Source: UBA12191 sp964422295
GTDB taxonomy: Bacteria; Planctomycetota; UBA8108; UBA1146
Assembly (NCBI GenBank): GCA_964422295.1
Contig: CAYRAM010000013.1
Location: 1 to 64,000 of the forward strand
Direction: 5' to 3'
Length of the DNA stretch: 64,000 nt
The translations under genes and the position numbers were made by a program. Below the pieces are notes generated by a model. The model was not told the DNA's origin. It did not search any database and was given only the letters and a program-made list of their open reading frames with translations. The first letter of the stretch is position 1. Each line of letters opens with the position of its first letter. This document shows, in pieces, positions 26,796 through 35,251 of the stretch.

Positions 26796-27686
26796 CTATT
26801 CTTCCCCTTGGAAATCTTCAATGTTCACGGGTTCTGCCTTGTACCTATCACGGTCACGAATGACCCTGGCCCAAGGATGATCCGGATCATGTTCGAGAGC
26901 CAAGAGGGCATCTTCAGCCACCGCTGCTTCGAGGAGATCCTGCTTTTCCTGGACGACTTTTAGGGGCTGGATGTCATATCCCATCGTCCAGGCCGCCCTG
27001 AGGTGGTGGATCGTTGGGGCCAGATCGGCGAGATAGCGCACCACCTTCCCACCCCCTTCAATTCGCACCGTTTGCATTCCTAAAGTGTGTCCGTCCACCT
27101 CCTCCACTGAGATCCCCGGCATGATTTCGCCCGATCCATCCAGTAGTTGAAGATCGGTTCCCTTCAGGGGCTCCACATTTTGTCTTAAATAAGAGGCTTT
27201 CTCACGGACATTGGGATCCAAGGCGGTCTGCCAATTTCTCCTTTGAATCCAATGTCGTGCTCCGGGCAAAACCGGAACCGAATCCCCTGAAGTGTCGATC
27301 TGCGTCGCTCCGCCGACGTGATCGAAGTGAAGATGAGTGACGATCAAGTCGGTCACATGATCTGGATCGAAACCTGCAAGTTGAATTGCGCGCTCCAACG
27401 GCGTTCCGGCGCTTCCCTCTGGAAGCCAGACTGAAAAGCGCTCGCGAAAAGATTCGTTTTCTTTGTCCCCTACTCCCGCATCAACGACGACTAGTCGGTT
27501 TGACTCATTATTTCTTGCAACCAGCAATGTTGTGGCTAGGGGGATCCGATGAGCACTGTCCGGTGGAATGCACCCTTCCCAAATGACCCTGGGAACAGAA
27601 CCAAACATCGCCCCTCCATCGAGGTGCAATCCTCCCCCATCAAGTGTGGTGACTTCCCAGCTTCCGAGTCTGATCATCGAGGTCAT
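26796..27686 (-). CDS. MBL-fold metallo-hydrolase
   Basis: 296 residues with the beta-lactamase fold. The zinc motif THLHFDHVGG is near residue 106-115; VVVDAGVGD before it and EVDGHTLGMQTV after it supply the other ligands. The overall pattern (PDHVTDLIVTHLHFDHVGGA, DLAPTIHHLRAAWTMGYD) resembles the AttM/quorum-quenching-lactonase-like branch, but substrate is unknown. Start at ATG 27686 is supported by GGGGAGA four to five bases before it. It ends ten bases from fdhD, on the opposite strand, with no clear shared terminator. Confidence 0.85.
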   Translation of the reverse strand: MTSMIRLGSWEVTTLDGGGLHLDGGAMFGSVPRVIWEGCIPPDSAHRIPLATTLLVARNNESNRLVVVDAGVGDKENESFRERFSVWLPEGSAGTPLERAIQLAGFDPDHVTDLIVTHLHFDHVGGATQIDTSGDSVPVLPGARHWIQRRNWQTALDPNVREKASYLRQNVEPLKGTDLQLLDGSGEIMPGISVEEVDGHTLGMQTVRIEGGGKVVRYLADLAPTIHHLRAAWTMGYDIQPLKVVQEKQDLLEAAVAEDALLALEHDPDHPWARVIRDRDRYKAEPVNIEDFQGEE

Positions 27687-28025
27687 CAATTCTCCCCTCA
27701 TGCAAGTTGAATTTTCCCTGTTTTATATCCCAGTTTGAGTCCGATGACTCCGAAAATCAGTGGGCCTGATTGCTTCCAAGGGCCCACATCCATAACATGA
27801 ATCCAGGAGGAAATTCGGCGGGCGTCCGCCCCTGTGAGATCCTGCAGGTCGAGTTGCCGAAAGATCTTCCCAGAGGGTGAATCCCTGAGATTTCCCCTTT
27901 TCCGAATCGGGTTCGATTCCGAGTACTGTTCATACAGTCATCGGAATTTCGACGGGGGATTCCCCGTGTGCTGGAATCCGTTTCTTTTGCGCCAAACTGT
28001 GGATCTTGGAGGAAATCTTACTCCC
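27687..28025. promoter_or_regulatory. Divergent intergenic region, MBL hydrolase and DUF2203 genes
   Basis: 339 bases with no confident gene. It must hold promoters for both directions. GTGGGCCTGATTGCTTCC-AAGGGCCCAC forms an imperfect hairpin near 27760. A frame running from 27834 into the next gene has no signature and is not called. GGAGG before 28026 is rather far (12 bases) from the ATG. Confidence 0.35.
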
Positions 28026-28475
28026 ATGACTAACCGGCAAGCTTCGATTCCCATCCTCGAGTTGGACGATATCACCGCAAGAATTCCTCTACTCGAAAAA
28101 ATCGGCTCCGATGTTTTGAAATTGATCAAACGTCGTGACGACATCCTCGGCCAAACCCGTACTCCCGGGCGAGGCGCTGGGGAAAAGTCCACAACCCTGG
28201 TTCAACTGAAGGATGAACTTCGGATCCTTTCAGCGAAGCTGGAAGCGTACCGGGAAGAGGTCAAAGAATTGGGGGGCATTTTAGTCACTCCAAACCAGGC
28301 TACGATGGAATTTCTCGGTGAAATTGACGGTTGCCTCGCATGGTTTTCATGGCAGCCGGGAGAAGAGTCGATTGTTGCTTGGCGCCCCGTAGACGGAGAG
28401 CCTGGGGATCGAATTCCTCTCAAGGTTCAGGAAGACGATTTGGATACGGATGAGTTGATTTACCCCCTCGATTGA
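28026..28475 (+). CDS. DUF2203 family protein
   Basis: A 149-residue protein. The ordered sequence LLEKIGSDVLKLIKRRDDIL, the coiled helix LKDELRILSAKLEAYREEVKELGGILVTPNQATMEFLGEIDG and WFSWQPGEESIVAWRPVDGEPGDRIPL match the DUF2203 pattern (helical hairpin followed by a GExxxxxCW-like segment; here CLAWFSW). Role unknown. A GGAGG site lies 12 bases from the ATG. The stop is 17 bases before the thioredoxin ATG, so it probably belongs to the same transcript. Confidence 0.7.
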   Translation: MTNRQASIPILELDDITARIPLLEKIGSDVLKLIKRRDDILGQTRTPGRGAGEKSTTLVQLKDELRILSAKLEAYREEVKELGGILVTPNQATMEFLGEIDGCLAWFSWQPGEESIVAWRPVDGEPGDRIPLKVQEDDLDTDELIYPLD

Positions 28476-28492
28476 GGAAAGAGAGACGAAGA

Positions 28493-28822
28493 ATGTCGGA
28501 AAATTTGATCAACATCGATGACAACAATTTTGAAACCGAAATCGCCAGCGGTGGATTGGCAATGCTCGATTTCTATGCGACTTGGTGCGGGCCATGCAAA
28601 ACCCTCGAACCCGTGGTTTCACAACTTGCCGATGAATACGCCGGAAAGGGTGTGAAGATCGGCAAGGTTGACATCGAGCAGGCGGAAGGACTCGCTGTTA
28701 AGTATGGCATTCAAGGAGTTCCAACCTTGTTGTTTTTCAAAGATGGTGAAGTGGTCAACCAGATGACTGGAGCTCACCCGAAACCGGTCCTGGAGAAGGC
28801 TCTCGACGAGATCAGTGGCTGA
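28493..28822 (+). CDS. trxA: Thioredoxin
   Basis: Small dithiol carrier of 109 residues. The active site WCGPC (Cys32, Cys35), FYAT before it, the cis-proline GVPT and FFKDGEV make it a canonical thioredoxin. It is reduced by TrxB and passes electrons on, presumably including the cytoplasmic face of DsbD. It lies just before the cytochrome c maturation genes, which need a thiol-reducing path; the link is inferred from location. Both active-site residues are Cys. Confidence 0.95.
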   Translation: MSENLINIDDNNFETEIASGGLAMLDFYATWCGPCKTLEPVVSQLADEYAGKGVKIGKVDIEQAEGLAVKYGIQGVPTLLFFKDGEVVNQMTGAHPKPVLEKALDEISG

Positions 28823-28845
28823 TTGACGCCCTTGGCAGGAGCAAG

Positions 28846-29943
28846 ATGAAAAGAGGGTCGAAACATCAAATAGATAGATCGATGAGCCTTTTGACGTGGC
28901 TTGTCTTGATCTTCTTTCTGCAAGGGTGCCATCCCCCCCCAGAGTACCAGAGCCGAACGATTCCCGAGGCGGTTCACCCGGTCCTCGTCGATGCAGATTT
29001 GGATGTAAGGTTTGGTGCCAGAAAAGCGGAGCAGCAACCTTCCTCCGCTCCTGAACTCATGTATGAACTTCCTGATGGCTGGATCGAACTCCCGGTGACT
29101 TCGATGCGCCGAATGAACCTGCGCATCGCTGGCAATCCGCAAACCGAGTGCTACCTCACCGTATTTCAAGGAGGCGGCTCACTGCGTGACAATATCGATC
29201 GTTGGTGTCAACAGATGGGGCGCGACCCTTTGCCCGATGAAGAATTAGCCGCCCTTCCGAAAGCCAAATTACTCGGCATGGAAGGTGTTCGATTCGAAAT
29301 CGACGGTAACTTCGATGGAGGCATGAGCTCCTCCGCTGTTGAGGACGCCAGAATGGTCGTCTACGTCTTACCCCTCGGTGGAGCTACCGTTTTCCTGAAA
29401 GCGACCGGTCCCCGTGAACTCCTGATCGCGGAGGCAGAGAATCTGAACAATTTCGTGGACGGCTTGGGACTCTCGCAATCCCCTACCATGCCAACGCCGC
29501 CACCGACTCCCGGAGCTTCCCCTTTGACGTGGGAGATTCCCGAAGGCTGGACCGCTCTCGGCAGAAAACCCATGCGTGAAGTGACATTTGCAGCGGGGGC
29601 AGAAGCCCGTTGCTGGATCACTATCCTCGGGGGGGATGGCGGTGGCACCCTTGCCAACGTCAATCGCTGGCGCAATGAAATGGGTCAATCGCCCCTGCAA
29701 GCGGGTGACCTCGAATCTCTTCCCAAGATGCCGGTTCTCGGTGGTGATGCGTTCGTTGTCGAAGCGCAAGGGTCCTATTCCAGCATGGGCTCAGCCGCTG
29801 AAGATGACTGGGCGATGATCGGCCTAATCCGAAACCTCGATGGCAAAGCCATCTATGTCAAAATGGTCGGACCAATAGCAGAAGTCGAAGCCGCCAGAGA
29901 AGGTCTCGAACTCCTTGCCCAATCACTGGAGGAACGCGAATGA
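28846..29943 (+). CDS. Lipoprotein with an internally duplicated domain, next to cytochrome c maturation genes
   Basis: 365 residues; signal and lipobox FFLQGC. Two similar halves are separated by a Pro-rich linker (about 205-218): each has a Trp-containing opening (LPDGWIELPVTSMRRMNLRI and IPEGWTALGRKPMREVTFA), a Gly-rich strand (LTVFQGGGSLRDNIDRW and ITILGGDGGGTLANVNRW), then Leu-Pro-kinked and GMEGVRFEIDG / GGDAFVVEAQG segments. I do not recognise the family. Its stop overlaps the ResB-like start by four bases, so it probably acts with that system, e.g. as a haem or apocytochrome handling factor, but this is inference. Confidence 0.7.
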   Translation: MKRGSKHQIDRSMSLLTWLVLIFFLQGCHPPPEYQSRTIPEAVHPVLVDADLDVRFGARKAEQQPSSAPELMYELPDGWIELPVTSMRRMNLRIAGNPQTECYLTVFQGGGSLRDNIDRWCQQMGRDPLPDEELAALPKAKLLGMEGVRFEIDGNFDGGMSSSAVEDARMVVYVLPLGGATVFLKATGPRELLIAEAENLNNFVDGLGLSQSPTMPTPPPTPGASPLTWEIPEGWTALGRKPMREVTFAAGAEARCWITILGGDGGGTLANVNRWRNEMGQSPLQAGDLESLPKMPVLGGDAFVVEAQGSYSSMGSAAEDDWAMIGLIRNLDGKAIYVKMVGPIAEVEAAREGLELLAQSLEERE

Positions 29944-31142
29944 ACCGATCGAAGTCTTCCTTCTGGGATTCCGAGTTCATCAAGACTTTCGGATCGCTGG
30001 GTCTCGCTGCAACCATGATGACGTTTCTGTTGCTGCTGACCTTTTTGGGCACCATGGATCAAACAAACATGGGAATTTACCAAGCTCAAAAGAAATACTT
30101 CGAATCCTTAGTGGTCACACAACCTTGGGGCATTCCGTTCCTCATTCTGCCTGGTGGCATGACTTGTATGATCATCTTCACCCTTAATCTCCTCGTCGGA
30201 GGGATTCTGCGACTGCGCCTCAGTAAGAATAATTTTGGCGTGTTCGTCATTCATGTCGGGATCGCTCTCATGATGAGCGCTGGACTCGTCAAACTGATGG
30301 CGGGGCAAGAGGGATATCTACGTTTGTGGGAAAACCAAAAATCATCCGAATACATCAGTCACCACGAATGGGAAATCGCAGTTTTTGAAGCAGAGTCAGG
30401 TACCGTGACCGAGAAGACTCTGCACGAACGCTACTGGCGCGGGTTGGACACCTTGACGGTTTCCCCTGTGGAGGGTTTGCCATTCCACCTGAATCTGCAA
30501 TTTCTACACGGTAACTGCAGACCTCAGCTGAAAACTGCCGGAGAAGTGCTCCCCGATGACACCGTCGTCATCGATGAATGGTACATGAAGCCGGAAGCAA
30601 TGGATCCAGAGAATGAACGCAACATGCCGGGACTGGTCGTTTGGATTCACGCCAGTGAGGAAGACAAAGAATCTGCAAAAGACAACAATAGCTTTCTCTG
30701 GGGCGGCCAGAATTATCCTTGGACCTTTCAGATCGACGGCCAAACTTGGGTCGTCGCACTGAGAAAAGTGCGCCACTCAATGCCTTTCGCCATTCAACTC
30801 GACAACTTTGAAAAAGTCGACTATCCAGGAATCACCATGGCCAAGGAATTCCGTAGTGACGTCACACAGATCACTCAAGGAACTCAACGCAATGTGCGCA
30901 TCGAGATGAATGATCCCTTGCGCGATCAGGGATTGATTCTGTTTCAGTCATCCTGGGGTCCACCAGAAGCCAAACCCGGAGATGAATTGTTCAGTGTTTT
31001 TGCAGTCGTCCACAATCCTTCCGATCATTGGCCACTCTATTCGTGCATCATCATCGCATTGGGCATGGGGCTGACATTCATTCAGAAGTTTCTCGCCTAT
31101 GGACGACGCCAATCGAAACGACTGCAAAAGGAGGCCGCATGA
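29940..31142 (+). CDS. resB: ResB-like cytochrome c biogenesis protein
   Basis: 400-residue membrane protein of the system II (Ccs) cytochrome c maturation machinery. Helices lie at about 17-38, 63-87, 97-120 and 370-387, with a large periplasmic domain between the third and the last (about 120-365), as in ResB/Ccs1. The domain has EGYLRLWENQKSSEY, VALRKVRHSMPFAIQLDNFEK and QGTQRNVRIEMNDPLRDQGL with the RDQGxxxFQSS pattern characteristic of ResB (here LILFQSSWG). It forms a haem-ligation complex with the CcsA-like protein encoded next (ATGA overlap). Confidence 0.85.
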   Translation: MNRSKSSFWDSEFIKTFGSLGLAATMMTFLLLLTFLGTMDQTNMGIYQAQKKYFESLVVTQPWGIPFLILPGGMTCMIIFTLNLLVGGILRLRLSKNNFGVFVIHVGIALMMSAGLVKLMAGQEGYLRLWENQKSSEYISHHEWEIAVFEAESGTVTEKTLHERYWRGLDTLTVSPVEGLPFHLNLQFLHGNCRPQLKTAGEVLPDDTVVIDEWYMKPEAMDPENERNMPGLVVWIHASEEDKESAKDNNSFLWGGQNYPWTFQIDGQTWVVALRKVRHSMPFAIQLDNFEKVDYPGITMAKEFRSDVTQITQGTQRNVRIEMNDPLRDQGLILFQSSWGPPEAKPGDELFSVFAVVHNPSDHWPLYSCIIIALGMGLTFIQKFLAYGRRQSKRLQKEAA

Positions 31143-33175
31143 TCAACCACCTCCATAGTCCTCTGGTTATCGTATTGGTTGTACTCCTCTCCGTTCCTTC
31201 CGCAGCTGGTCTGTTGTCGGCACAAGAGGAACAAGGTTCCAATACGACCATTGGCAAAGAAAGCCGCGAACCCTGGTCACAAGAGATCACCAATGAGGTC
31301 GCACGCTGGCCGATTCAGCATGGCGGCCGCGTTAAACCGTTCCAAACTTTTGCCGGTTTCCTGATGCTCAAGGCCAATGGCCGACGCACCTTGGAGATTG
31401 AAGATGAGAAACTCGGGCCCGTGGTATGGGCTCTCGATTTCATGTTCTATCCGGAAATCGCCAAACAGTATCGCTGTATCCACGTTCCCAATGCTGAAGT
31501 GTTGACCGGTATCGGATTTGACACTACTGAGTTTCGACGCAGTGACCGATACAGTTTCTCCCAGCTGGAACCGGTACTTCCTGCCCTCTTTGAGAGTGCT
31601 CGTAACACCACCCAGGCAAAACCGGAAGCCAAGGACTGGACACTCGTGGAACGCCAAACGGTCCAGTTGATGCAAGACATCCGAGAAATGGAAGTGTTGC
31701 TCTATTCGATGGATTCAGCGCGTTACTCCTTTGGCCTCAGCACCGTCGAAGAGTTGAGCGCCATCTTCGGACAAGACCCTGGGCCAGGATACTCCCCCAT
31801 CCTGTCCCACATCGATGAGATGGCCGTATTGACAGACAGAGACAATCTGATGGCTCTCCCTGATGATCGGCGTCCGGCAGTCGTCGAAGCGCTGCGGAAA
31901 TTGCAGGAGGATTTGATCCGTTCACTGGATATTTCGTCGATGGGATACAGCTGGTTCCCACCCGAAGAAGTGGTCGTGACAGCGGAAAACCTTCCCGTGA
32001 TCTGGACGACCTCCTCTGAAGTGATCCAGGACGCCTTGGTCATGAAAGAGACGGAAGAACGTGCAAAGGCCCTCTACAGCCTGGAGCAGTTGCCGTATCT
32101 GATCGATAATCGTGCCGAGTTCCTGACTCATGCGACCCACTTCGGATCGATCCTGCGAGACTTGGCAGCGATTCATAATTCTGGCCGTCACATCTCCACC
32201 GAGGTGTCATTCTACAACATGGATTACTTCCTCAAGGCGCTTGTCATCTTTCTTTTCGGGTTTATCGTCAGTTGTCTGGGTTGGCTCGTCCCTCAGAGTC
32301 GCACACCTAATAAAGTCACATGGGTGATGAGTCTGACGGGTGTGACTTTCCTCATCGTGGGTGTGGCTATCCGATGCATCATTCAGGGACGCCCTCCTGT
32401 TACCACCCTCTACGAGACCATCCTTTTCATCACCGGCTGCTGCGTGCTGACTGCGCTGGTTCTTGAGTACTTCGATCGTCGAAACATCGCCCTGACCGTA
32501 TCGACCTTTATAGGGGCACTCGGCTGTTTCCTCAGTAACCGCTACGAGTTGAAAGAGGCGGTCACCGCCGGTGATACGATGCCGAGCCTCGTGGCGGTCC
32601 TCGATACCAACTTTTGGCTATCGACCCACGTCACCACGGTGACCCTCGGTTATGCGGCGGGACTCTTGGCAGCGGCGATCGCTCACGTATGGATCTTTTC
32701 CAAGCTCTTTGGCATCAAGAAGTCCGACCCCGGCTACTACAAGAGCTTGAGCCGAATGGTCTACGGCACCTTGTGCTTCGGGCTCTTTTTCAGCATCGTT
32801 GGCACAATCCTCGGCGGAATATGGGCCAACTACTCTTGGGGGCGTTTCTGGGGCTGGGATCCCAAAGAAAACGGTGCGCTGATGATCTGCCTGGCAGAGT
32901 TGATCATCCTGCATTTGCGCATGGGTGGATACATCCGTGATCGCGGGGTACATGTCCTCAGCGTGGCTAACGCCATGATCATTGCCTTCTCGTGGTGGGG
33001 CGTCAATTTGCTCGGTGTCGGCCTTCACAGTTATGGCTTCACCGATGGCGTCTTCAAACTACTCGCCGGATTCTTTGCTTTCGAGTTGGTGGTCATCGGT
33101 ATCGGCCTCATTGGCGGCAATCGCAGTGATTCAAATACTCCACCACCTGCAGAAGCGGCCGCTCCGGGATCATGA
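31139..33175 (+). CDS. ccsA: CcsA/ResC-type cytochrome c assembly protein with an N-terminal exported domain
   Basis: 678 residues. A signal-like start (LVIVLVVLLSVPSAAGLLSA) leads into a periplasmic domain of about 350 residues (contains RWPIQHGGRVKPFQTFAG, common to planctomycete CcsA fusions), followed by a membrane part of about eight helices. The haem-handling WWD signature is present as WGRFWGWDPKENGALM, and conserved His residues occur in STHVTTVTLGY and LLGVGLHSYG. It delivers haem to the periplasm and ligates it to apocytochrome CxxCH sites with the ResB partner. ATG 31139 overlaps resB by four bases; the longer frame upstream is not used. The next gene also overlaps by four bases. 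Confidence 0.9.
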   Translation: MINHLHSPLVIVLVVLLSVPSAAGLLSAQEEQGSNTTIGKESREPWSQEITNEVARWPIQHGGRVKPFQTFAGFLMLKANGRRTLEIEDEKLGPVVWALDFMFYPEIAKQYRCIHVPNAEVLTGIGFDTTEFRRSDRYSFSQLEPVLPALFESARNTTQAKPEAKDWTLVERQTVQLMQDIREMEVLLYSMDSARYSFGLSTVEELSAIFGQDPGPGYSPILSHIDEMAVLTDRDNLMALPDDRRPAVVEALRKLQEDLIRSLDISSMGYSWFPPEEVVVTAENLPVIWTTSSEVIQDALVMKETEERAKALYSLEQLPYLIDNRAEFLTHATHFGSILRDLAAIHNSGRHISTEVSFYNMDYFLKALVIFLFGFIVSCLGWLVPQSRTPNKVTWVMSLTGVTFLIVGVAIRCIIQGRPPVTTLYETILFITGCCVLTALVLEYFDRRNIALTVSTFIGALGCFLSNRYELKEAVTAGDTMPSLVAVLDTNFWLSTHVTTVTLGYAAGLLAAAIAHVWIFSKLFGIKKSDPGYYKSLSRMVYGTLCFGLFFSIVGTILGGIWANYSWGRFWGWDPKENGALMICLAELIILHLRMGGYIRDRGVHVLSVANAMIIAFSWWGVNLLGVGLHSYGFTDGVFKLLAGFFAFELVVIGIGLIGGNRSDSNTPPPAEAAAPGS

Positions 33176-33861
33176 GAAGATTGCCACATTCTCCGGAGTT
33201 GATCGTCTTCGATCTCGACGGAACCCTGATCGATTCCATCGGTGACATCACTTCTGCGGTAAATCGCTTCCGTACTTCTCGTGAGGGTGAGGCCCTCTCT
33301 GAAGACGTCGTCAGAGAAGCGGTCGGCCATGGAGCCCGGCAATTGTGCAAGGCTCTCCTCACCGATCTCGCCAAAGAAGGGGAGAATGCGGATGATCTCT
33401 ATCAAGCATTCCGAAAGATTTACATCAAAGAAGCCGGACTCCCGGAGCATCAAATCCAATGGCTGCCCGGGGCCTTGGAAGTGCTTGAGTTTCTTCACTC
33501 AAAGAGGATCGATGCGGCGATTCTCACGAATAAGCCGCGTCGAGTCACCGATGTTCTCCAACCACAACTGATGCAGGCTTTCCCCTGGATTCGTATTCTC
33601 TGCCCTGAAGACGTACCTGCCGCCAAACCCGACCCGGCTGGCCTACTCCAATTGATCGAAGTGAAAGGGCTGCAACCGCATCAAACCCTTTTCGTCGGTG
33701 ATTCCTCCGTAGATTTTTCCACGGGAAAAGCGGCAGGAGTTCTCACATTCGGTCTTCGAGGCGGGTATGGTCAAATCACACCCCCTGAACCGGATCACTG
33801 GCTCGAAGATCTGACCGATTTGATCACACTCATCACTGAACCTGATCGAAAGGAGGCTTAA
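33172..33861 (+). CDS. gph: HAD-superfamily phosphatase, phosphoglycolate phosphatase-like
   Basis: 229 residues with the four HAD motifs: VFDLDGTLIDS with nucleophile Asp (about 12-22), AILTNKPRR (motif II), KPDP (motif III Lys) and FVGDSSVDFSTGKAAG (motif IV). A helical cap lies between motifs I and II. The pattern is that of the Gph/PGP family, which removes phosphate from 2-phosphoglycolate, but close relatives act on other small phosphates, so specificity is inferred. It overlaps ccsA by four bases and ends two bases before nfo. Confidence 0.85.
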   Translation: MRRLPHSPELIVFDLDGTLIDSIGDITSAVNRFRTSREGEALSEDVVREAVGHGARQLCKALLTDLAKEGENADDLYQAFRKIYIKEAGLPEHQIQWLPGALEVLEFLHSKRIDAAILTNKPRRVTDVLQPQLMQAFPWIRILCPEDVPAAKPDPAGLLQLIEVKGLQPHQTLFVGDSSVDFSTGKAAGVLTFGLRGGYGQITPPEPDHWLEDLTDLITLITEPDRKEA

Positions 33862-33863
33862 CG

Positions 33864-34772
33864 ATGCCCACCGTCACCGCTGGACAAAGAAAAATGCGCA
33901 ATAGTTTCACTGATGCCGCGGATCGAAACTGCCTCGGCAGCCATCTGTCCGTCTCCGGTGGGCCGTGGAAAGCGGTGGAAGAGGCGATCGAACTGGAGAT
34001 TCACGCTCTGCAAATCTTCACCAAGAATGCCAGTCGCTGGGTTCAGAAGCCCATCGACCCCAAACATGTCGATAGGTTCCATGCCGCCATCGAGGAGTGG
34101 GGCCACCACCCCCTGCTCAGCCACGATTCATATCTGATCAACCTCGCATCTCCCAAAGATGACCTGTTTCAGAAATCCATCGACGCATTCACGGATGAGT
34201 TGGAGCGCGCCGAATTGCTCGGACTCGATTTTCTCGTCATGCATCCCGGTGCTCACGTCGGCAGCGGAGTCGAGGCAGGCATCGAGCGCATCGCTTACGG
34301 GATGAAGGAATGCTTCGAGCGGGTCCCCCACGCCAAAACCAGGGTACTGCTTGAAAACACCGCCGGAGGTGGATCGACGATGGGCCGTTCATTCGAAGAG
34401 TTGCGCGATTTGTTGGCCGCCATCGATACTCCAGAACGCACCGGAACCTGCCTTGATACCTGTCACATGTTTGCAGCCGGTTACGAGTTGAGAACTGAAG
34501 GGGGCTACCAGGAAACGATGAAGCGACTCGACAAGATCCTCGGTGCTCGCAGGGTCTTCGCCCTCCACCTCAACGACAGCAAGGGAGATCTCGGCAGTCA
34601 TCTCGATCGCCACATGCACATCGGCGAGGGTCTCATCGGCAAGAAGGGCTTTCAATTCGTCATGCAGGATGATCGCTTCGCCGGCATTCCGAAAATTCTC
34701 GAGACCCCCAAGGTCGAGGACATGGATCTACAAAATCTTTCATTGCTGAAAATGCTGGCAAAAAAGAAGTGA
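33864..34772 (+). CDS. nfo: Endonuclease IV (deoxyribonuclease IV)
   Basis: AP endonuclease that cuts abasic DNA sites using three zinc ions. Motifs in order: GSHLSVSGG near residue 30, LQIFTKNASRW, VMHPGAHVGSGVEAGI, VLLENTAGGGS, TCLDTCHMFAAGYEL (His and Cys/Asp ligands), LHLNDSKGDLGSHLDRHMHIGEG. Length 302 is right, with about 25 extra residues at the start. GGAGG before ATG 33864. Gene context (after HAD phosphatase) is not informative, but the gene run continues into the candidate selenoprotein 8 bases downstream. Confidence 0.95.
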   Translation: MPTVTAGQRKMRNSFTDAADRNCLGSHLSVSGGPWKAVEEAIELEIHALQIFTKNASRWVQKPIDPKHVDRFHAAIEEWGHHPLLSHDSYLINLASPKDDLFQKSIDAFTDELERAELLGLDFLVMHPGAHVGSGVEAGIERIAYGMKECFERVPHAKTRVLLENTAGGGSTMGRSFEELRDLLAAIDTPERTGTCLDTCHMFAAGYELRTEGGYQETMKRLDKILGARRVFALHLNDSKGDLGSHLDRHMHIGEGLIGKKGFQFVMQDDRFAGIPKILETPKVEDMDLQNLSLLKMLAKKK

Positions 34773-34779
34773 GGCTCAG

Positions 34780-35106
34780 ATGAACCTTGAGGAGAATCCG
34801 GAGGATTGGGTTCCCATCGGCAGAGGCGGGCCCTCAGAGATTCGCGCCCTCGCCGAAACGCTCGAAAGCGCTGGAATCACCCCGATAGTCAATACGGTTC
34901 CAGGTGGCTGAGGTACCCAACTGATTCTCGCGGTCGCGAGAGAAAACCTTCAGGCCACCCAACAGATTCTGGCCGCCCTTGCCGCCGAGAATGCTCCGAA
35001 GGAATCCCCCGACTCCCCATCGGATGGTCCAGCCTGTCCCGCCTGCATGACGAGCATCCCCGCCAATTGTGAAGAATGCCCCGATTGCGGTATTCGGCTT
35101 CAGTAG
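34780..35106 (+). CDS. Candidate selenoprotein: small DUF2007-like protein with zinc ribbon, in-frame TGA at codon 44
   Basis: Read through the TGA at 34909-34911, this is a 108-residue protein. The N-terminal part LETLESAGITPIV, then TQLILAVARENLQATQQIL, resembles DUF2007 (a small alpha/beta signalling-type domain). The C-terminus is a four-Cys zinc ribbon, CPACMTSIPANCEECPDCG. Coding character clearly continues past the TGA in the same frame: no stop until TAG 35104-35106 and a coherent ribbon at the end. Sec44 would sit in PGG-U-GTQ. A hairpin with stem TCTCGC/GCGAGA and loop GGTC follows at 34926-34941, 24 nt from the TGA. The alternatives are a nonsense mutation (Trp TGG to TGA) or a sequencing error. 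A GAGG element precedes the ATG. Confidence 0.65.
34925..34942 (+). promoter_or_regulatory. Candidate bacterial SECIS hairpin
   Basis: Perfect 6-bp stem TCTCGC (34926-34931) / GCGAGA (34936-34941) with tetraloop GGTC; a T-G wobble can extend it by one pair. The loop begins at the 24th nucleotide counted from the T of the TGA. The E. coli fdhF element also displays GGUC in its apical loop at about 22 nt. No bulged U like that of E. coli is evident. Confidence 0.6.
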
Positions 35107-35251
35107 CCCCTCAACAACAAACTCAATTGCAAACTCAACTACAATGAGACAATAACTCAGAATTGGAGTAAGCCGCGGATCCAACAATGGAATACGGCTC
35201 ACTCCATATTGCATTCAACACGGACAACTGGAGGCTGGCGAGAGCCGACCA

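Noticed and set aside
27905..27925. GGGTTCGATTCCGAG as a tRNA T-arm
   Set aside because: No matching acceptor stem or anticodon arm upstream.
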